Shown here: in pieces, positions 1 to 5,706 of the stretch
Numbering within the stretch: position 1 is the first letter of the stretch
Layout of the letters: each line of letters begins with the position of its first letter
From: Oscillospiraceae bacterium
Lineage (GTDB): Bacteria > Bacillota > Clostridia > Oscillospirales > UBA929
NCBI GenBank assembly: GCA_031282535.1
Contig: JAITDM010000051.1
Coordinates: forward strand, 1-6,603
Reading direction: 5' to 3'
DNA: 6,603 nucleotides
The notes under the pieces: model-generated
Seen by the model: only the letters and a program-made list of their open reading frames with translations
The model's database searches: none
Told to the model about the DNA's origin: nothing
Made by a program: the position numbers and the translations under genes

Positions 1-242
1 CGCAGCCATTCCGCGTTCCAGAAAAAACGATTTGCAAAGGTGGGCATTGGCAGCGGAAAACAGTTTGATGCGATGATATAAATCATCAGCGCGTACCCAA
101 AAAGAAATGAGAATAGCTCCCGCTTATTTTTTTGTCCGATGACCAACAATGTGATTCCTTTTTGACCCATCACGAAACCCCGCCCGATCATGAGCGCGAA
201 AAATAGCATCAGCATGATGAAACCGATATCGTTTATTAGCAT
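1..242 (-). CDS. N-terminal part of a membrane protein, possibly isoprenylcysteine methyltransferase-like (partial)
   Basis: The reading frame starts at ATG 242-240 and stays open to the left edge, giving 80 complete codons; the C-terminus is outside the window. An AGGAGG ribosome site (251-256) sits 8 bases upstream, which strongly supports the start. Residues about 6-22 form a hydrophobic segment, followed by a basic, glycine-containing stretch (GRGFVMGQKGITLLVIGQ at about 20-37). A second hydrophobic segment lies at about 44-61, then a proline- and aromatic-rich loop (FPLPMPTF). From memory, this 'membrane helix, KKG-I-x-V-x-G, membrane helix, P-x-P' pattern resembles clostridial isoprenylcysteine carboxyl methyltransferase-family proteins, but the SAM-binding C-terminal half that would decide it is missing. 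GC is about 41% (61-180), far below the operon on the right. The gene follows two gene remnants and may be the only intact gene of the left segment. The CDS call is fairly sure; the family is a guess. Confidence 0.6.
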   Translation of the reverse strand, partial: MLINDIGFIMLMLFFALMIGRGFVMGQKGITLLVIGQKNKRELFSFLFGYALMIYIIASNCFPLPMPTFANRFFWNAEWL

Positions 243-250
243 GGGATTGC

Positions 251-256
251 CCTCCT
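251..256 (-). promoter_or_regulatory. Ribosome binding site of the left-edge membrane protein
   Basis: The minus strand reads AGGAGG here, followed by 8 bases and then ATG at 242-240. It lies 3 bases past the TAA (260-262) of the preceding gene remnant, so the two frames were probably adjacent genes of one transcript before the upstream one decayed. This full-consensus site is the main reason for accepting the 1-242 frame as a real gene start. Confidence 0.75.
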
Positions 257-259
257 GTT

Positions 260-424
260 TTATTTCACACACCGGAACTCCGCGATAGAGCCGACGTTCC
301 AAATCTCCGCTTCTGAGTACAGGCTTTTCAGTTTGTCTGTGAGTTCGCGCTTCGTCATGAACGGTGGCGTGAACCAGCCTCCGGTGAGATATACGTGGCT
401 GTGGGCGCCTCGGAAAACCGTTCG
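260..424 (-). pseudogene. C-terminal remnant of an unidentified protein
   Basis: A minus-strand frame without start codon or ribosome site is open from 424 to the TAA at 260-262, about 54 codons. From about 403 onward it reads like genuine protein: HVYLTGGWFTPPFMTKRE, then a charged helix-like stretch (LTDKLKSLYSEAEIW) and the end SIAEFRCVK. A natural-looking C-terminus placed 3 bases before the AGGAGG of the next gene suggests the tail of a once complete upstream gene. I do not recognise the family. The helix, strand and terminal-strand pattern could suit the end of a small alpha/beta enzyme such as a class I methyltransferase, but that is speculation. Its upstream part overlaps, in another frame, the end of an AraC-type remnant; the junction near 400-405 looks like a deletion fusing two genes. 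Confidence 0.4.
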
Positions 425-666
425 TCAAGGATTGTTCTCGCTTTTTCCACAGCCGCCATATCCGCGTCCGACAACTGCGGCTTATCCGCCCCTGGATCGG
501 TTATTTCCGCGAAAACACAGAGCAGTTCCGCGATCTTGCTTTCATAATAAAGCTCTCGTTCCATGCCGGAGCGTATGCTACCGCGAATCTGGCTGAAAAT
601 AACCCGCAATTTCGGATTTTGCAGCAGAACAACGGTTGCGCATAGACAACCGGCCGTGGTACAATG
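400..666 (-). pseudogene. AraC-family transcriptional regulator remnant, truncated at both ends
   Basis: The minus-strand frame opens after a TAA at 667-669 and encodes LQNPKLRVIFSQIRG, MERELYYESKIAELL and, after a linker, LSDADMAAVEKARTILDERF. This matches the usual layout of PchR-like AraC regulators: the end of the sensor domain ('QI..C...G..R.LYYESK..ELL'), a linker, then the first helix of the DNA-binding domain ('LS..D...V..AR.IL'). About 0.1-0.2 kb of N-terminal coding sequence at least is absent, because the frame runs directly into the palindrome at 650-697. Most of the double helix-turn-helix is also absent: similarity stops at 'EAPT' (about 400) and the frame ends at 355-357 in unrelated sequence. 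No usable start is visible; TTG 609-607 and ATG 564-562 lack convincing ribosome sites. It is a broken gene, not a short regulator. The family call comes from recognition of the pattern, without a search. Confidence 0.55.
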
Positions 667-697
667 TTAGAGTACTCTGACATTGTACCACGGCCGG
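650..697. repeat. 48-bp near-perfect palindrome
   Basis: The arms 650-666 (CCGGCCGTGGTACAATG) and 681-697 are exact reverse complements. The centre continues to pair: 667/680, then a single T-G mismatch at 668/679, then AGAGTACTCT (669-678), itself a perfect 10-base palindrome. In total 23 of 24 base pairs match, with no true loop. There is no T-run on either side, so it is not a standard terminator. It carries TACAAT on both strands (660-665 plus; 687-682 minus), each with a plausible upstream -35 element, so it may be an operator over facing promoters. Alternatives are a cruciform-forming interspersed element, or fused terminal repeats left by a lost mobile element. It forms the upstream breakpoint of the AraC remnant. 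Confidence 0.9.
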
Positions 698-710
698 GCG
701 ACATTTGCAA
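682..710 (-). promoter_or_regulatory. Promoter-like pair inside the palindrome, reading left
   Basis: On the minus strand TTGCAA (710-705) is followed after 17 bases by TACAAT (687-682), each one or two bases from consensus. It would drive transcription into the AraC remnant and, beyond it, the gene at 1-242. The -10 lies within the palindrome, so a protein binding the palindrome would block it. The mirror -10 (TACAAT 660-665) on the plus strand has a weaker TTGCGC (636-641) at 18 bases. This is pattern matching only. Confidence 0.35.
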
Positions 711-974
711 GCATTCATTTTCAAAACGGCGAGTTGGTTCCCGGCAACACCGCGCCTTTCGTGAGGGTGAAATAAAACGGACTTGGAGCATATCGGCAAT
801 AAATACGCAAATCACCGGCGCGGCTCATCAAAAGCCGCGCCGGTGGGTTTTTGTCCAAAATCCGAAGCGAGGTACACACCATCATGGCACAGGAACGGCG
901 CAGGGTGCACCCGCGGCGGGCGCATGATGTAGAACTGTAACAGAATAAAATTTTTACACTTGACAAATCGCTTC
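698..974. other. Stretch without a convincing gene between the palindrome and tRNA-Arg
   Basis: Together with the palindrome this makes about 300 bases with no supportable gene. A plus-strand frame from 671 to a TAA at 773-775 ends plausibly (FQNGELVPGNTAPFVRVK) and is followed 37 bases later by a right-facing hairpin terminator. It could be the tail of a decayed plus-strand gene, but it has no ribosome site and begins at a stop inside the palindrome. An 18-codon frame, ATG 884-886 to TAA 938-940, is arginine-rich with only a weak GAGG upstream. The last 50 bases before the tRNA are A/T-rich and show no hairpin-plus-T-run ending the tRNA transcript. Confidence 0.5.
813..852 (+). terminator. 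Intrinsic terminator, strongest on the plus strand
   Basis: A perfect 13-bp stem (CACCGGCGCGGCT 813-825 with 833-845) closes a 7-base loop and is followed on the plus strand by GG and TTTTT (848-852). On the minus strand the stem is followed by ATTTGCGTATTT, a poor but possible T-tract, so it may also catch transcripts of the tRNA genes about 130 bases downstream of tRNA-Arg. No intact plus-strand gene precedes it in the window. It may be left from a lost gene, or end a short transcript starting at the palindrome. Confidence 0.8.
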
Positions 975-1051
<77 letters not shown>

Positions 1052-1183
1052 CTATGTACATTGAATGCATGGACAGCAAAGACGCCCCGGCAGCGGCCGG
1101 AGCGAAGGGGCGCGCCGCCTGCTTGGCGTTCGGCGGGAAATACATATGTCGATGTTGGCGTGAAGCCGGCGCCGGCGGACCCT

Positions 1184-1257
1184 TGGAGCGGGTGATGGGA
1201 ATCGAACCCACACGACCAGCTTGGAAGGCTGGGATTCTGCCATTGAACTACACCCGC
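1184..1257 (-). tRNA. tRNA-Gly (anticodon TCC)
   Basis: The gene is 74 bases on the minus strand including the encoded CCA (1186-1184). The acceptor stem GCGGGTG pairs with CACCCGC. The D-arm GTTCAATGGCAGAAT, anticodon loop CTTCCAA (TCC at 1225-1223) and T-arm GGGTTCGATTCCC are typical of bacterial tRNA-Gly reading GGA/GGG. A near-consensus promoter (1276-1305) starts just upstream, which makes it the first gene of a two-tRNA transcript with tRNA-Arg. The 126 bases between the two mature tRNAs beyond their CCA ends hold a 12-base GC palindrome (1165-1176) and otherwise no recognisable gene. Confidence 0.97.
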
Positions 1258-1275
1258 ACAACAAAACCAGTCTTT

Positions 1276-1305
1276 ATTGTAGCACGCGGACAAACCGGCT
1301 GTCAA
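1276..1305 (-). promoter_or_regulatory. Sigma-A-type promoter of the tRNA-Gly/tRNA-Arg pair
   Basis: On the minus strand TTGACA (1305-1300), a perfect -35, is followed by an 18-base spacer and TACAAT (1281-1276), one base from the -10 consensus. Transcription would begin near 1269, about a dozen bases before the mature tRNA-Gly. The -35 begins 26 bases past the mrdA stop codon, so the tRNA pair does not depend on the cell-wall operon, although read-through cannot be excluded because no terminator with a T-run follows mrdA. Confidence 0.85.
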
Positions 1306-1331
1306 GAGGCGCGGAGCGGATCATGCGCCGC

Positions 1332-3389
1332 TCAGCCGCGCAGCGCGTTTTGCGCGGGCACGGAGTCCATCTCGTCCTGCCCGTTGAAATACGCGTCGAA
1401 GATGTCCCGGGCGATCGGCGCTACGCGCGCGCCGCCGCCGCGCTCCACGACGACGGCCACGGCGATCTCCGGGTCGTCAAAGGGCGCGTAGGCCACAAAA
1501 ACACCGTTGTCCGGGCTGCCGTCCGCCTTTTTCTGCGCCGACCCCGTCTTGGCGCCCACCGAGATCCGGTAGCTCGCAAAGGTGCCCGCCGCCGTGCCGC
1601 CCGGCTGCGTCACCAGACGCATCCCCTCGTGGACGGCGTTCAGTGTCTCCGGCTTCAAATCCATGCTCTTCACCACCTCCAGCGGCGTGTCGTAGAGCGT
1701 CTCGTCGTAGTCGTAGGACTTGACGGTGCCGAGCAGGTGGGGCCGGTAGCGCACGCCGTCGTTTGCGATCGTGGCCGTGTAGCTGGCGAGCTGGAGCGGG
1801 GTGAACTGGTTGTACGACTGCCCGATGGCCGCCTGCAGCACGTCGCCGCCGTTCCAGGGGATCCCCTGCTGGGCGCAGTAGGCCGGCCCGGCCAGACTCC
1901 CGGCGCGCTCCCCGGGCAGCTCAATGCCCGTGACCTCGCCAAACCCGAGCTCGCGCGCATAGCGGTTCATCGTCTCGATGCCGGTCATCCAGCCGACGTC
2001 GTAGAAGAAATAGTTGCAGGACACCTGCAAGGCGCGCGACACATTGACGCTCCCGTGCCCGCCGCTGCACCTGGGGGTGTAACTGGGCGCAAAGCGCATG
2101 TAGCGGCCCCGGTCCAAAATCTGCGTGCGGGGTGTGATCGCACCCGTCTCCAGCGCCGCAATGGACACCGCCATCTTAAATGTGGAACCCGGCTCGTAGG
2201 TGCCGGCCAGCGCCCGGTTGACCATCGGCCGCATCGGGTCCTCCAGCAGCGCGGCGTAGTCGCTTTGAAAGTTTGTGAGATGGAACGTCGGGTAAGACGC
2301 CATCGCCAGCACCTCGCCGGTGGGCACGTCGATGACCACGGCGGCGCCGGCGCCGGCCAGTTCCTCCTCGGCCAGCCCCTCCCGTTCGCCCCGCTCGCGC
2401 AGGGCCGCGATGCCCGACGCCAGGGCGTACTCCACCTGCTCCTGGAACCGGATGTCGATCGTGAGCATGCAGTTCTTCCCGGGCTCCGGCGGCCGGGCGC
2501 TGACGATGTTCGTCACCTTGCCGGAGGCGGTGGTCTCCTCCTCCCGCACCCCGTCCGTGCCCCGCAGCCACTCCTCCAGCGCGCGCTCCAGACCGTCCAG
2601 CCCCACGATCTCGTCGGCGGCGTACCCGCGCGCCTTGTAGTCCGCAGCCTCCTTCTCCGGGATCTGACCCACCCGCCCCAGCAGATGCGCGGCAAACTCC
2701 GTGCGGTACTCCCGGATGGGAACCGTGTCGATCGTGACGCCGGAGAGCCCCTGTTCGCGGATCTTCCCCACGAGGGTGATGTCCACGTCGTCCGCAAAGC
2801 GGTAGGGCGGGATGTACCGGTACGGGTCCATGCCGAACAGCGCCCGCAGATCGAGCTCGTAGCGGATGCCCACGATGCGCAGCGCTTCGGTGTCGGAGAA
2901 GCGGTCGTCCACCGCGTACTCCTTTCGCATCTGCGCCATCAGCGTCTCGGCGTCGGACGGCCCCCAGCTTTTGCGCCGAAGGAACTCCTCGAGCCGGTCG
3001 CTGTCCTGCTCCGTCAGATCGGCGCGGTAGACAAAGGGCGGACCGGCGATCGGGAACGTGTCGGTGTACGCCGTCTGCGTCTCGTCCATCAGCTTCACCA
3101 GCCGGTCCAATGTCCCGGCGGGGTCGGCGGCCTGCGTGAGCCGGTTTAAGTCGAGGCGCACGGAATAACTCAGCCGGTTGACCACCAGCGGGCGGCCGTA
3201 GCGGTCGAGGATCTCCCCGCGGGCCGCCGGCAGCACCACCGTCCGTCTCAGCCGGCGCTCCGCCTCGCGCAGGTTGTCGGCCCCGTGCGTGATCTGCAGG
3301 TTGTACAGCCGGGCCGTGGCGCCCAGCAGAAACACGCCGAGCATCAGCATAAGGAGCGCGATGCGAAAGAAAAACTTGGCTCTTTTCAT
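1332..3389 (-). CDS. mrdA: Penicillin-binding protein 2 (class B transpeptidase of cell elongation)
   Basis: This 685-residue protein is a D,D-transpeptidase that cross-links peptidoglycan stem peptides during lateral wall growth; it is anchored in the membrane with its catalytic domain outside. A short basic N-terminus is followed by one membrane helix (about 7-27). The class B dimerisation-domain motif RGEILDRYGRPLVVN is at 58-72, with the pedestal domain to about 290. The transpeptidase domain carries all three catalytic motifs: STFK at 402-405 (nucleophile S402), SCN at 457-459 and KTG at 614-616. The length is normal and there are no PASTA repeats, which argues for PBP2/PbpA rather than a SpoVD/FtsI-like protein. 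ATG 3389-3387 overlaps the mreD stop (ATGA), with AGGAG 7 bases upstream. Being placed after mreC and mreD supports the elongasome role. No rodA partner follows; the tRNA pair comes next. Confidence 0.95.
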   Translation of the reverse strand: MKRAKFFFRIALLMLMLGVFLLGATARLYNLQITHGADNLREAERRLRRTVVLPAARGEILDRYGRPLVVNRLSYSVRLDLNRLTQAADPAGTLDRLVKLMDETQTAYTDTFPIAGPPFVYRADLTEQDSDRLEEFLRRKSWGPSDAETLMAQMRKEYAVDDRFSDTEALRIVGIRYELDLRALFGMDPYRYIPPYRFADDVDITLVGKIREQGLSGVTIDTVPIREYRTEFAAHLLGRVGQIPEKEAADYKARGYAADEIVGLDGLERALEEWLRGTDGVREEETTASGKVTNIVSARPPEPGKNCMLTIDIRFQEQVEYALASGIAALRERGEREGLAEEELAGAGAAVVIDVPTGEVLAMASYPTFHLTNFQSDYAALLEDPMRPMVNRALAGTYEPGSTFKMAVSIAALETGAITPRTQILDRGRYMRFAPSYTPRCSGGHGSVNVSRALQVSCNYFFYDVGWMTGIETMNRYARELGFGEVTGIELPGERAGSLAGPAYCAQQGIPWNGGDVLQAAIGQSYNQFTPLQLASYTATIANDGVRYRPHLLGTVKSYDYDETLYDTPLEVVKSMDLKPETLNAVHEGMRLVTQPGGTAAGTFASYRISVGAKTGSAQKKADGSPDNGVFVAYAPFDDPEIAVAVVVERGGGARVAPIARDIFDAYFNGQDEMDSVPAQNALRG

Positions 3390-3907
3390 GACGATTCTCC
3401 TGTAGGCTCATTGCCAAATCGGCGGGCGACGCCCCGCAGCGGCGCATACACCGCGGGTACGCACAGCGCCGTGAGTGCGATTTCCGGCGCGGCCACAAGG
3501 ACCAGGTTGTACAGATCCGCCCGGCCCGGAACAAGGTAGAGGACCGTAAAAAACACCACGTCGAAGGCCGCCAGCGTCACAAGGGAACAGAGAAAGCCCG
3601 TGAGAAAATTCTTTCGAAAGAGCTTCTCCGTCACATGGCCGACCCCCGCGCCGAGGAGCAGAAACAAAATCGCGTGCACGGCCGGAACGGGCGGGATGAC
3701 GGCGTCGCACCACAGCCCGGCGAAAAACCCGTAGACGGCGCCCGCTTCCCGTCCCTCCAGCATCGCCACGACCGCGATCACCACGGGGAGGATGTTGGGG
3801 CTCACGCCCCACACGCGCACACGGACCAGCACGCCCGTCTGCAGAAGCAGAAAGATCAAAAAGGCCAGCGCATATACAACCCACTTGACGATGCCCCGAT
3901 ATCGCAA
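3386..3907 (-). CDS. mreD: Rod shape-determining protein MreD
   Basis: MreD is a small polytopic membrane protein of the elongasome that works with MreC and PBP2. From the TTG start the protein has 173 residues, normal for the family. Hydrophobic segments lie at about 7-27, 38-51, 56-67, 76-90, 103-126 and 133-155. The conserved MreD signature appears as SPNILPVVIAVVAMLEG followed by GFFAGLWCD (60-68). I chose TTG 3907-3905 because GGGAGGG (3922-3916) lies 8 bases before it. A GTG at 3916-3914, in frame and three codons earlier, overlaps that ribosome site and cannot be served by it, though a program may annotate it. The TGA overlaps the mrdA ATG (ATGA, 3386-3389), indicating translational coupling. 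It starts about 60 bases after the mreC stop. The function is well supported by family features and position. Confidence 0.9.
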   Translation of the reverse strand: MRYRGIVKWVVYALAFLIFLLLQTGVLVRVRVWGVSPNILPVVIAVVAMLEGREAGAVYGFFAGLWCDAVIPPVPAVHAILFLLLGAGVGHVTEKLFRKNFLTGFLCSLVTLAAFDVVFFTVLYLVPGRADLYNLVLVAAPEIALTALCVPAVYAPLRGVARRFGNEPTGESS

Positions 3908-3915
3908 CCCAGCCA

Positions 3916-3922
3916 CCCTCCC
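3916..3922 (-). promoter_or_regulatory. Ribosome binding site that decides the mreD start
   Basis: The minus strand reads GGGAGGG here. Its last G is also the first base of the upstream GTG candidate (3916-3914), so that codon cannot be its start. TTG 3907-3905 lies 8 bases further on, the normal distance. Just upstream a GC hairpin is possible: GGCCCG 3927-3932 pairs with CGGGCC 3939-3944 around a 6-base loop. It could expose or limit the site in the long mreC-mreD gap. Confidence 0.6.
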
Positions 3923-3970
3923 GGCCGGCCCGCGCAGACGGGCCTGTCCGTCCCTTCGCCGCGCGGGGCG

Positions 3971-4813
3971 TCACTCCGAAATGTCAAAGCTCTTGATCAC
4001 AAACACCTGCTGGAGCTTCCCCAGCTCGACGGACGGGCGGATGACCGCGTAGGCCGAGATGCCTGTCTCGTCCATGTACAGGTCTGTCACCGTGCCTATG
4101 ACGATGTCGCGCGGGTACTTGCCGCCGATACCGGATGTGAGCACGGGGTCCCCGTTTTTCACATCCACATCCTTCGACAGGTACGACATGCGCAAAAGCC
4201 CCTGCCGCATGAGGTCAAAATTCCCCTCCACCACCGCCGACAGGCCCGTGCGGAAGATAAACGCGCCGGCCTCCATGTCGGTGTCGATGAGGGTGGTGAC
4301 CGTCGACCAGGTCGCCCCCACCTCGCTGATCACGCCGACGAGGTATCCGGCCTCGCTGATGACGCACTGCCCCGGGGCGATGCCGTTGCTGGAACCCCGG
4401 CTGAGCGTGAGCGTGGACGCCCAGTTGGACGCGTCCCGCTCGGTGATCGTGGCGGATTCAAACACAAAATCCCGCCGCCGCTCGGAGAGCCCCAGCAACT
4501 GGCGCAGCCGTTCGTTTTCGTCGTTCGAGGCCTCCGACAGCCGGGCCGCCTCCTCCATCTTGGCGATCTGGATCTTCAGCCGCTCGTTCTCCTCCTTCAG
4601 CGCGTCATGCTCGTACATGTAGCCGTAGAGAGAAGCGATGGAATCCGACAACCTGGCGATCCCCGACTGCAGCGGCTGGAACACCGTGCCCAGCAGGTTC
4701 GACACCGGCGAGGCGTAGCCGCCGGTGAGCGAGGAGACGACAGCCAGCACAAGCACCAGCAGCACCGCCGCCACGGCCGCCAGCAAACCTTTGTGCCGCA
4801 ACAAAAAACGCAC
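3971..4813 (-). CDS. mreC: Rod shape-determining protein MreC
   Basis: MreC is the bitopic scaffold of the elongasome; its extracytoplasmic domain binds and activates PBP2, encoded two genes downstream. From GTG 4813-4811 it has 280 residues, normal for the family. The layout is classical: a basic N-terminus (RFLLRHKG), one membrane helix (about 9-28), a coiled coil (about 62-109, EENERLKIQIAKMEEAA), then the paired beta-barrel domain. Typical MreC blocks are LTLSRGSSNGIAPGQCVI (135-152), YLVGVISEVG (157-166), TLIDTDMEAGA (174-184) and DPVLTSGIGGKYPRDIVIG (222-240). AAGGTGG (4828-4822) stands 8 bases before this GTG. Alternative in-frame starts are GTG 4825 (four codons earlier) and one at 4894 inside maf, both less well spaced. 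Only one base separates it from the maf stop. mreB, normally just upstream, is absent. Confidence 0.93.
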   Translation of the reverse strand: MRFLLRHKGLLAAVAAVLLVLVLAVVSSLTGGYASPVSNLLGTVFQPLQSGIARLSDSIASLYGYMYEHDALKEENERLKIQIAKMEEAARLSEASNDENERLRQLLGLSERRRDFVFESATITERDASNWASTLTLSRGSSNGIAPGQCVISEAGYLVGVISEVGATWSTVTTLIDTDMEAGAFIFRTGLSAVVEGNFDLMRQGLLRMSYLSKDVDVKNGDPVLTSGIGGKYPRDIVIGTVTDLYMDETGISAYAVIRPSVELGKLQQVFVIKSFDISE

Positions 4814-4814
4814 G

Positions 4815-5399
4815 CTATCTTCCACCTTCCAGCAGTGCAACGCCAAACTCGGCCAGCATGGCCCCGAGCCGGCACAGCGGCAGGCCCATGACATTGTAAA
4901 AATCCCCGTTTACGCGCGCCACGATCAGCGCGCCGCGCCCCTGGATCCCGTACGCGCCGGCCTTGTCCATCGGTTCGCCGGAAGCCACGTACGCGGCAAT
5001 CTCCGCCGCCGTCAGCGGCCGGAAGACGACCTCCGTCCGCTCGCACGCGGTGCGCACATGCGCGCCGCGCCGCACGGTGACGCCGGTGTACACCTCGTGC
5101 GCGCGCCCGGACAGCCGGGCGAGCATCTCCGCCGCCTCGGCGCCGTCGCGCGGCTTGCCCAGCAGCCGGCCGTCCAGACAGACCAGCGTGTCGGCCGCGA
5201 TGACCACGTCGTCCGCCCCGTACCGGTGCGCCACGGCGCCGGCCTTGGCCTGCGAGAGGCGGCGCACGGTCTCCTCCGGGGCGGCGCCCTCCGGCGCCGT
5301 CTCGTCGCAGAGGGGCTCGCAGGTGAGAAAATCGGCCAGGCCCGCCTGCGCGAGCAGCATCCGCCGGCGCGGCGAGGCCGACGCGAGTATGATCTTCAT
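4815..5399 (-). CDS. maf: Maf family nucleoside triphosphate pyrophosphatase (YhdE-like, dTTP/UTP type)
   Basis: Maf proteins hydrolyse non-canonical or excess nucleoside triphosphates to monophosphate and pyrophosphate in the cytoplasm and are implicated in septum inhibition in Bacillus. The 194-residue protein has the phosphate-binding SASPRR motif at 7-12, the catalytic Asp in VVIAADT (D70), GKPRD at 81-85, and DKAGAYGIQG at 145-154. The last block, preceded by GEP, matches E. coli YhdE (dTTP/UTP type) rather than the YceF type, as I recall them. ATG 5399-5397 is chosen because GGAGG (5409-5405) is 5 bases upstream and the family begins 'M-x-x-I-L-A-S-x-S-P-R-R'. A longer in-frame start at 5456 would overlap the preceding gene and add unrelated residues. 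It sits between DUF4321 and mreC, the usual neighbourhood of maf in Firmicutes except for the missing mreB. Confidence 0.94.
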   Translation of the reverse strand: MKIILASASPRRRMLLAQAGLADFLTCEPLCDETAPEGAAPEETVRRLSQAKAGAVAHRYGADDVVIAADTLVCLDGRLLGKPRDGAEAAEMLARLSGRAHEVYTGVTVRRGAHVRTACERTEVVFRPLTAAEIAAYVASGEPMDKAGAYGIQGRGALIVARVNGDFYNVMGLPLCRLGAMLAEFGVALLEGGR

Positions 5400-5442
5400 G
5401 GCAACCTCCGAAACCGCCCGCCGGATGCGGCGCCCCGTGAGA

Positions 5443-5706
5443 TTATTTTTTCCCAAAACGGCGGTAAAGCAACCCGGCGGCGCCCATGCAGAGGATCACG
5501 CTGACCGACAGCTGAATCGTCAGGCCGAATTTCAGGCGCAGCACCACGAGCTCCAGCACCAGCGGGTTGTCCGGCGACAGGCCGAAATTCCGCCCAAAAC
5601 TCAGCCACTGCAAGAAGGGCACCGACCGGGTCAGTTCCCCGATCAGCAGCCCGATCACCGCGCCGGCCATCAAAAAGAGCGCCAGCAGCCATTTGCGCCC
5701 CCTCAT
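5443..5706 (-). CDS. DUF4321 family small membrane protein
   Basis: This 87-residue protein has a basic start (MRGRK), a first membrane helix (about 6-23), a central loop containing PFLQWLSFGRNFGLS, and a second hydrophobic segment (about 60-81) ending in YRRFGKK. The sequence 'GELTRSVPFL ... FGLS...PLVLELVVLRLKFGLTIQLS' fits my recollection of the DUF4321 family, small Firmicute proteins often found beside maf and the mre genes; the function is unknown. ATG 5706-5704 overlaps the stop of the transketolase gene (ATGA, 5703-5706), and no strong ribosome site is visible, so translation is probably coupled. A 43-base gap separates it from maf. An association with the wall-elongation machinery is inferred only from position. 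Confidence 0.8.
   Translation of the reverse strand: MRGRKWLLALFLMAGAVIGLLIGELTRSVPFLQWLSFGRNFGLSPDNPLVLELVVLRLKFGLTIQLSVSVILCMGAAGLLYRRFGKK

Noticed and set aside
884..940. Eighteen-codon plus-strand frame as a leader peptide
   Set aside because: The GAGG upstream is weak and too far away (about 11 bases), no attenuator or regulated gene follows, and the frame points into the back of tRNA-Arg.
960..965. TTGACA on the plus strand as a -35 element
   Set aside because: Any matching -10 would fall inside the minus-strand tRNA-Arg gene, no TATAAT-like hexamer is at the right distance, and there is no plus-strand gene to serve.
1165..1176. GCCGGCGCCGGC palindrome between the tRNA genes
   Set aside because: Short GC-only palindromes are expected by chance at this base composition, and nothing around it suggests a regulatory role.
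1314..1333. Hairpin (GAGCGG/CCGCTC) at the mrdA stop as a terminator
   Set aside because: The stem is only 6 bp with an 8-base loop and no T-run follows on the minus strand, so it does not meet the pattern of an intrinsic terminator.
1221..3149. Plus-strand frame of 642 codons antisense to mrdA
   Set aside because: It is rich in Arg, His, Val and Ala with no domain logic, covers a tRNA gene, and mirrors the third-position GC bias of mrdA, whose catalytic motifs are clear on the other strand.
2176..3534. Second long minus-strand frame overlapping mrdA
   Set aside because: It is a frame-shifted reading of mrdA and the end of mreD, Gly/Arg/Ala-rich, without recognisable motifs.
3635..4891. Plus-strand frame of 418 codons antisense to mreC and mreD
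   Set aside because: It is a low-complexity His/Arg/Gln/Pro translation with no ribosome site, explained by the GC bias of the real genes on the minus strand.
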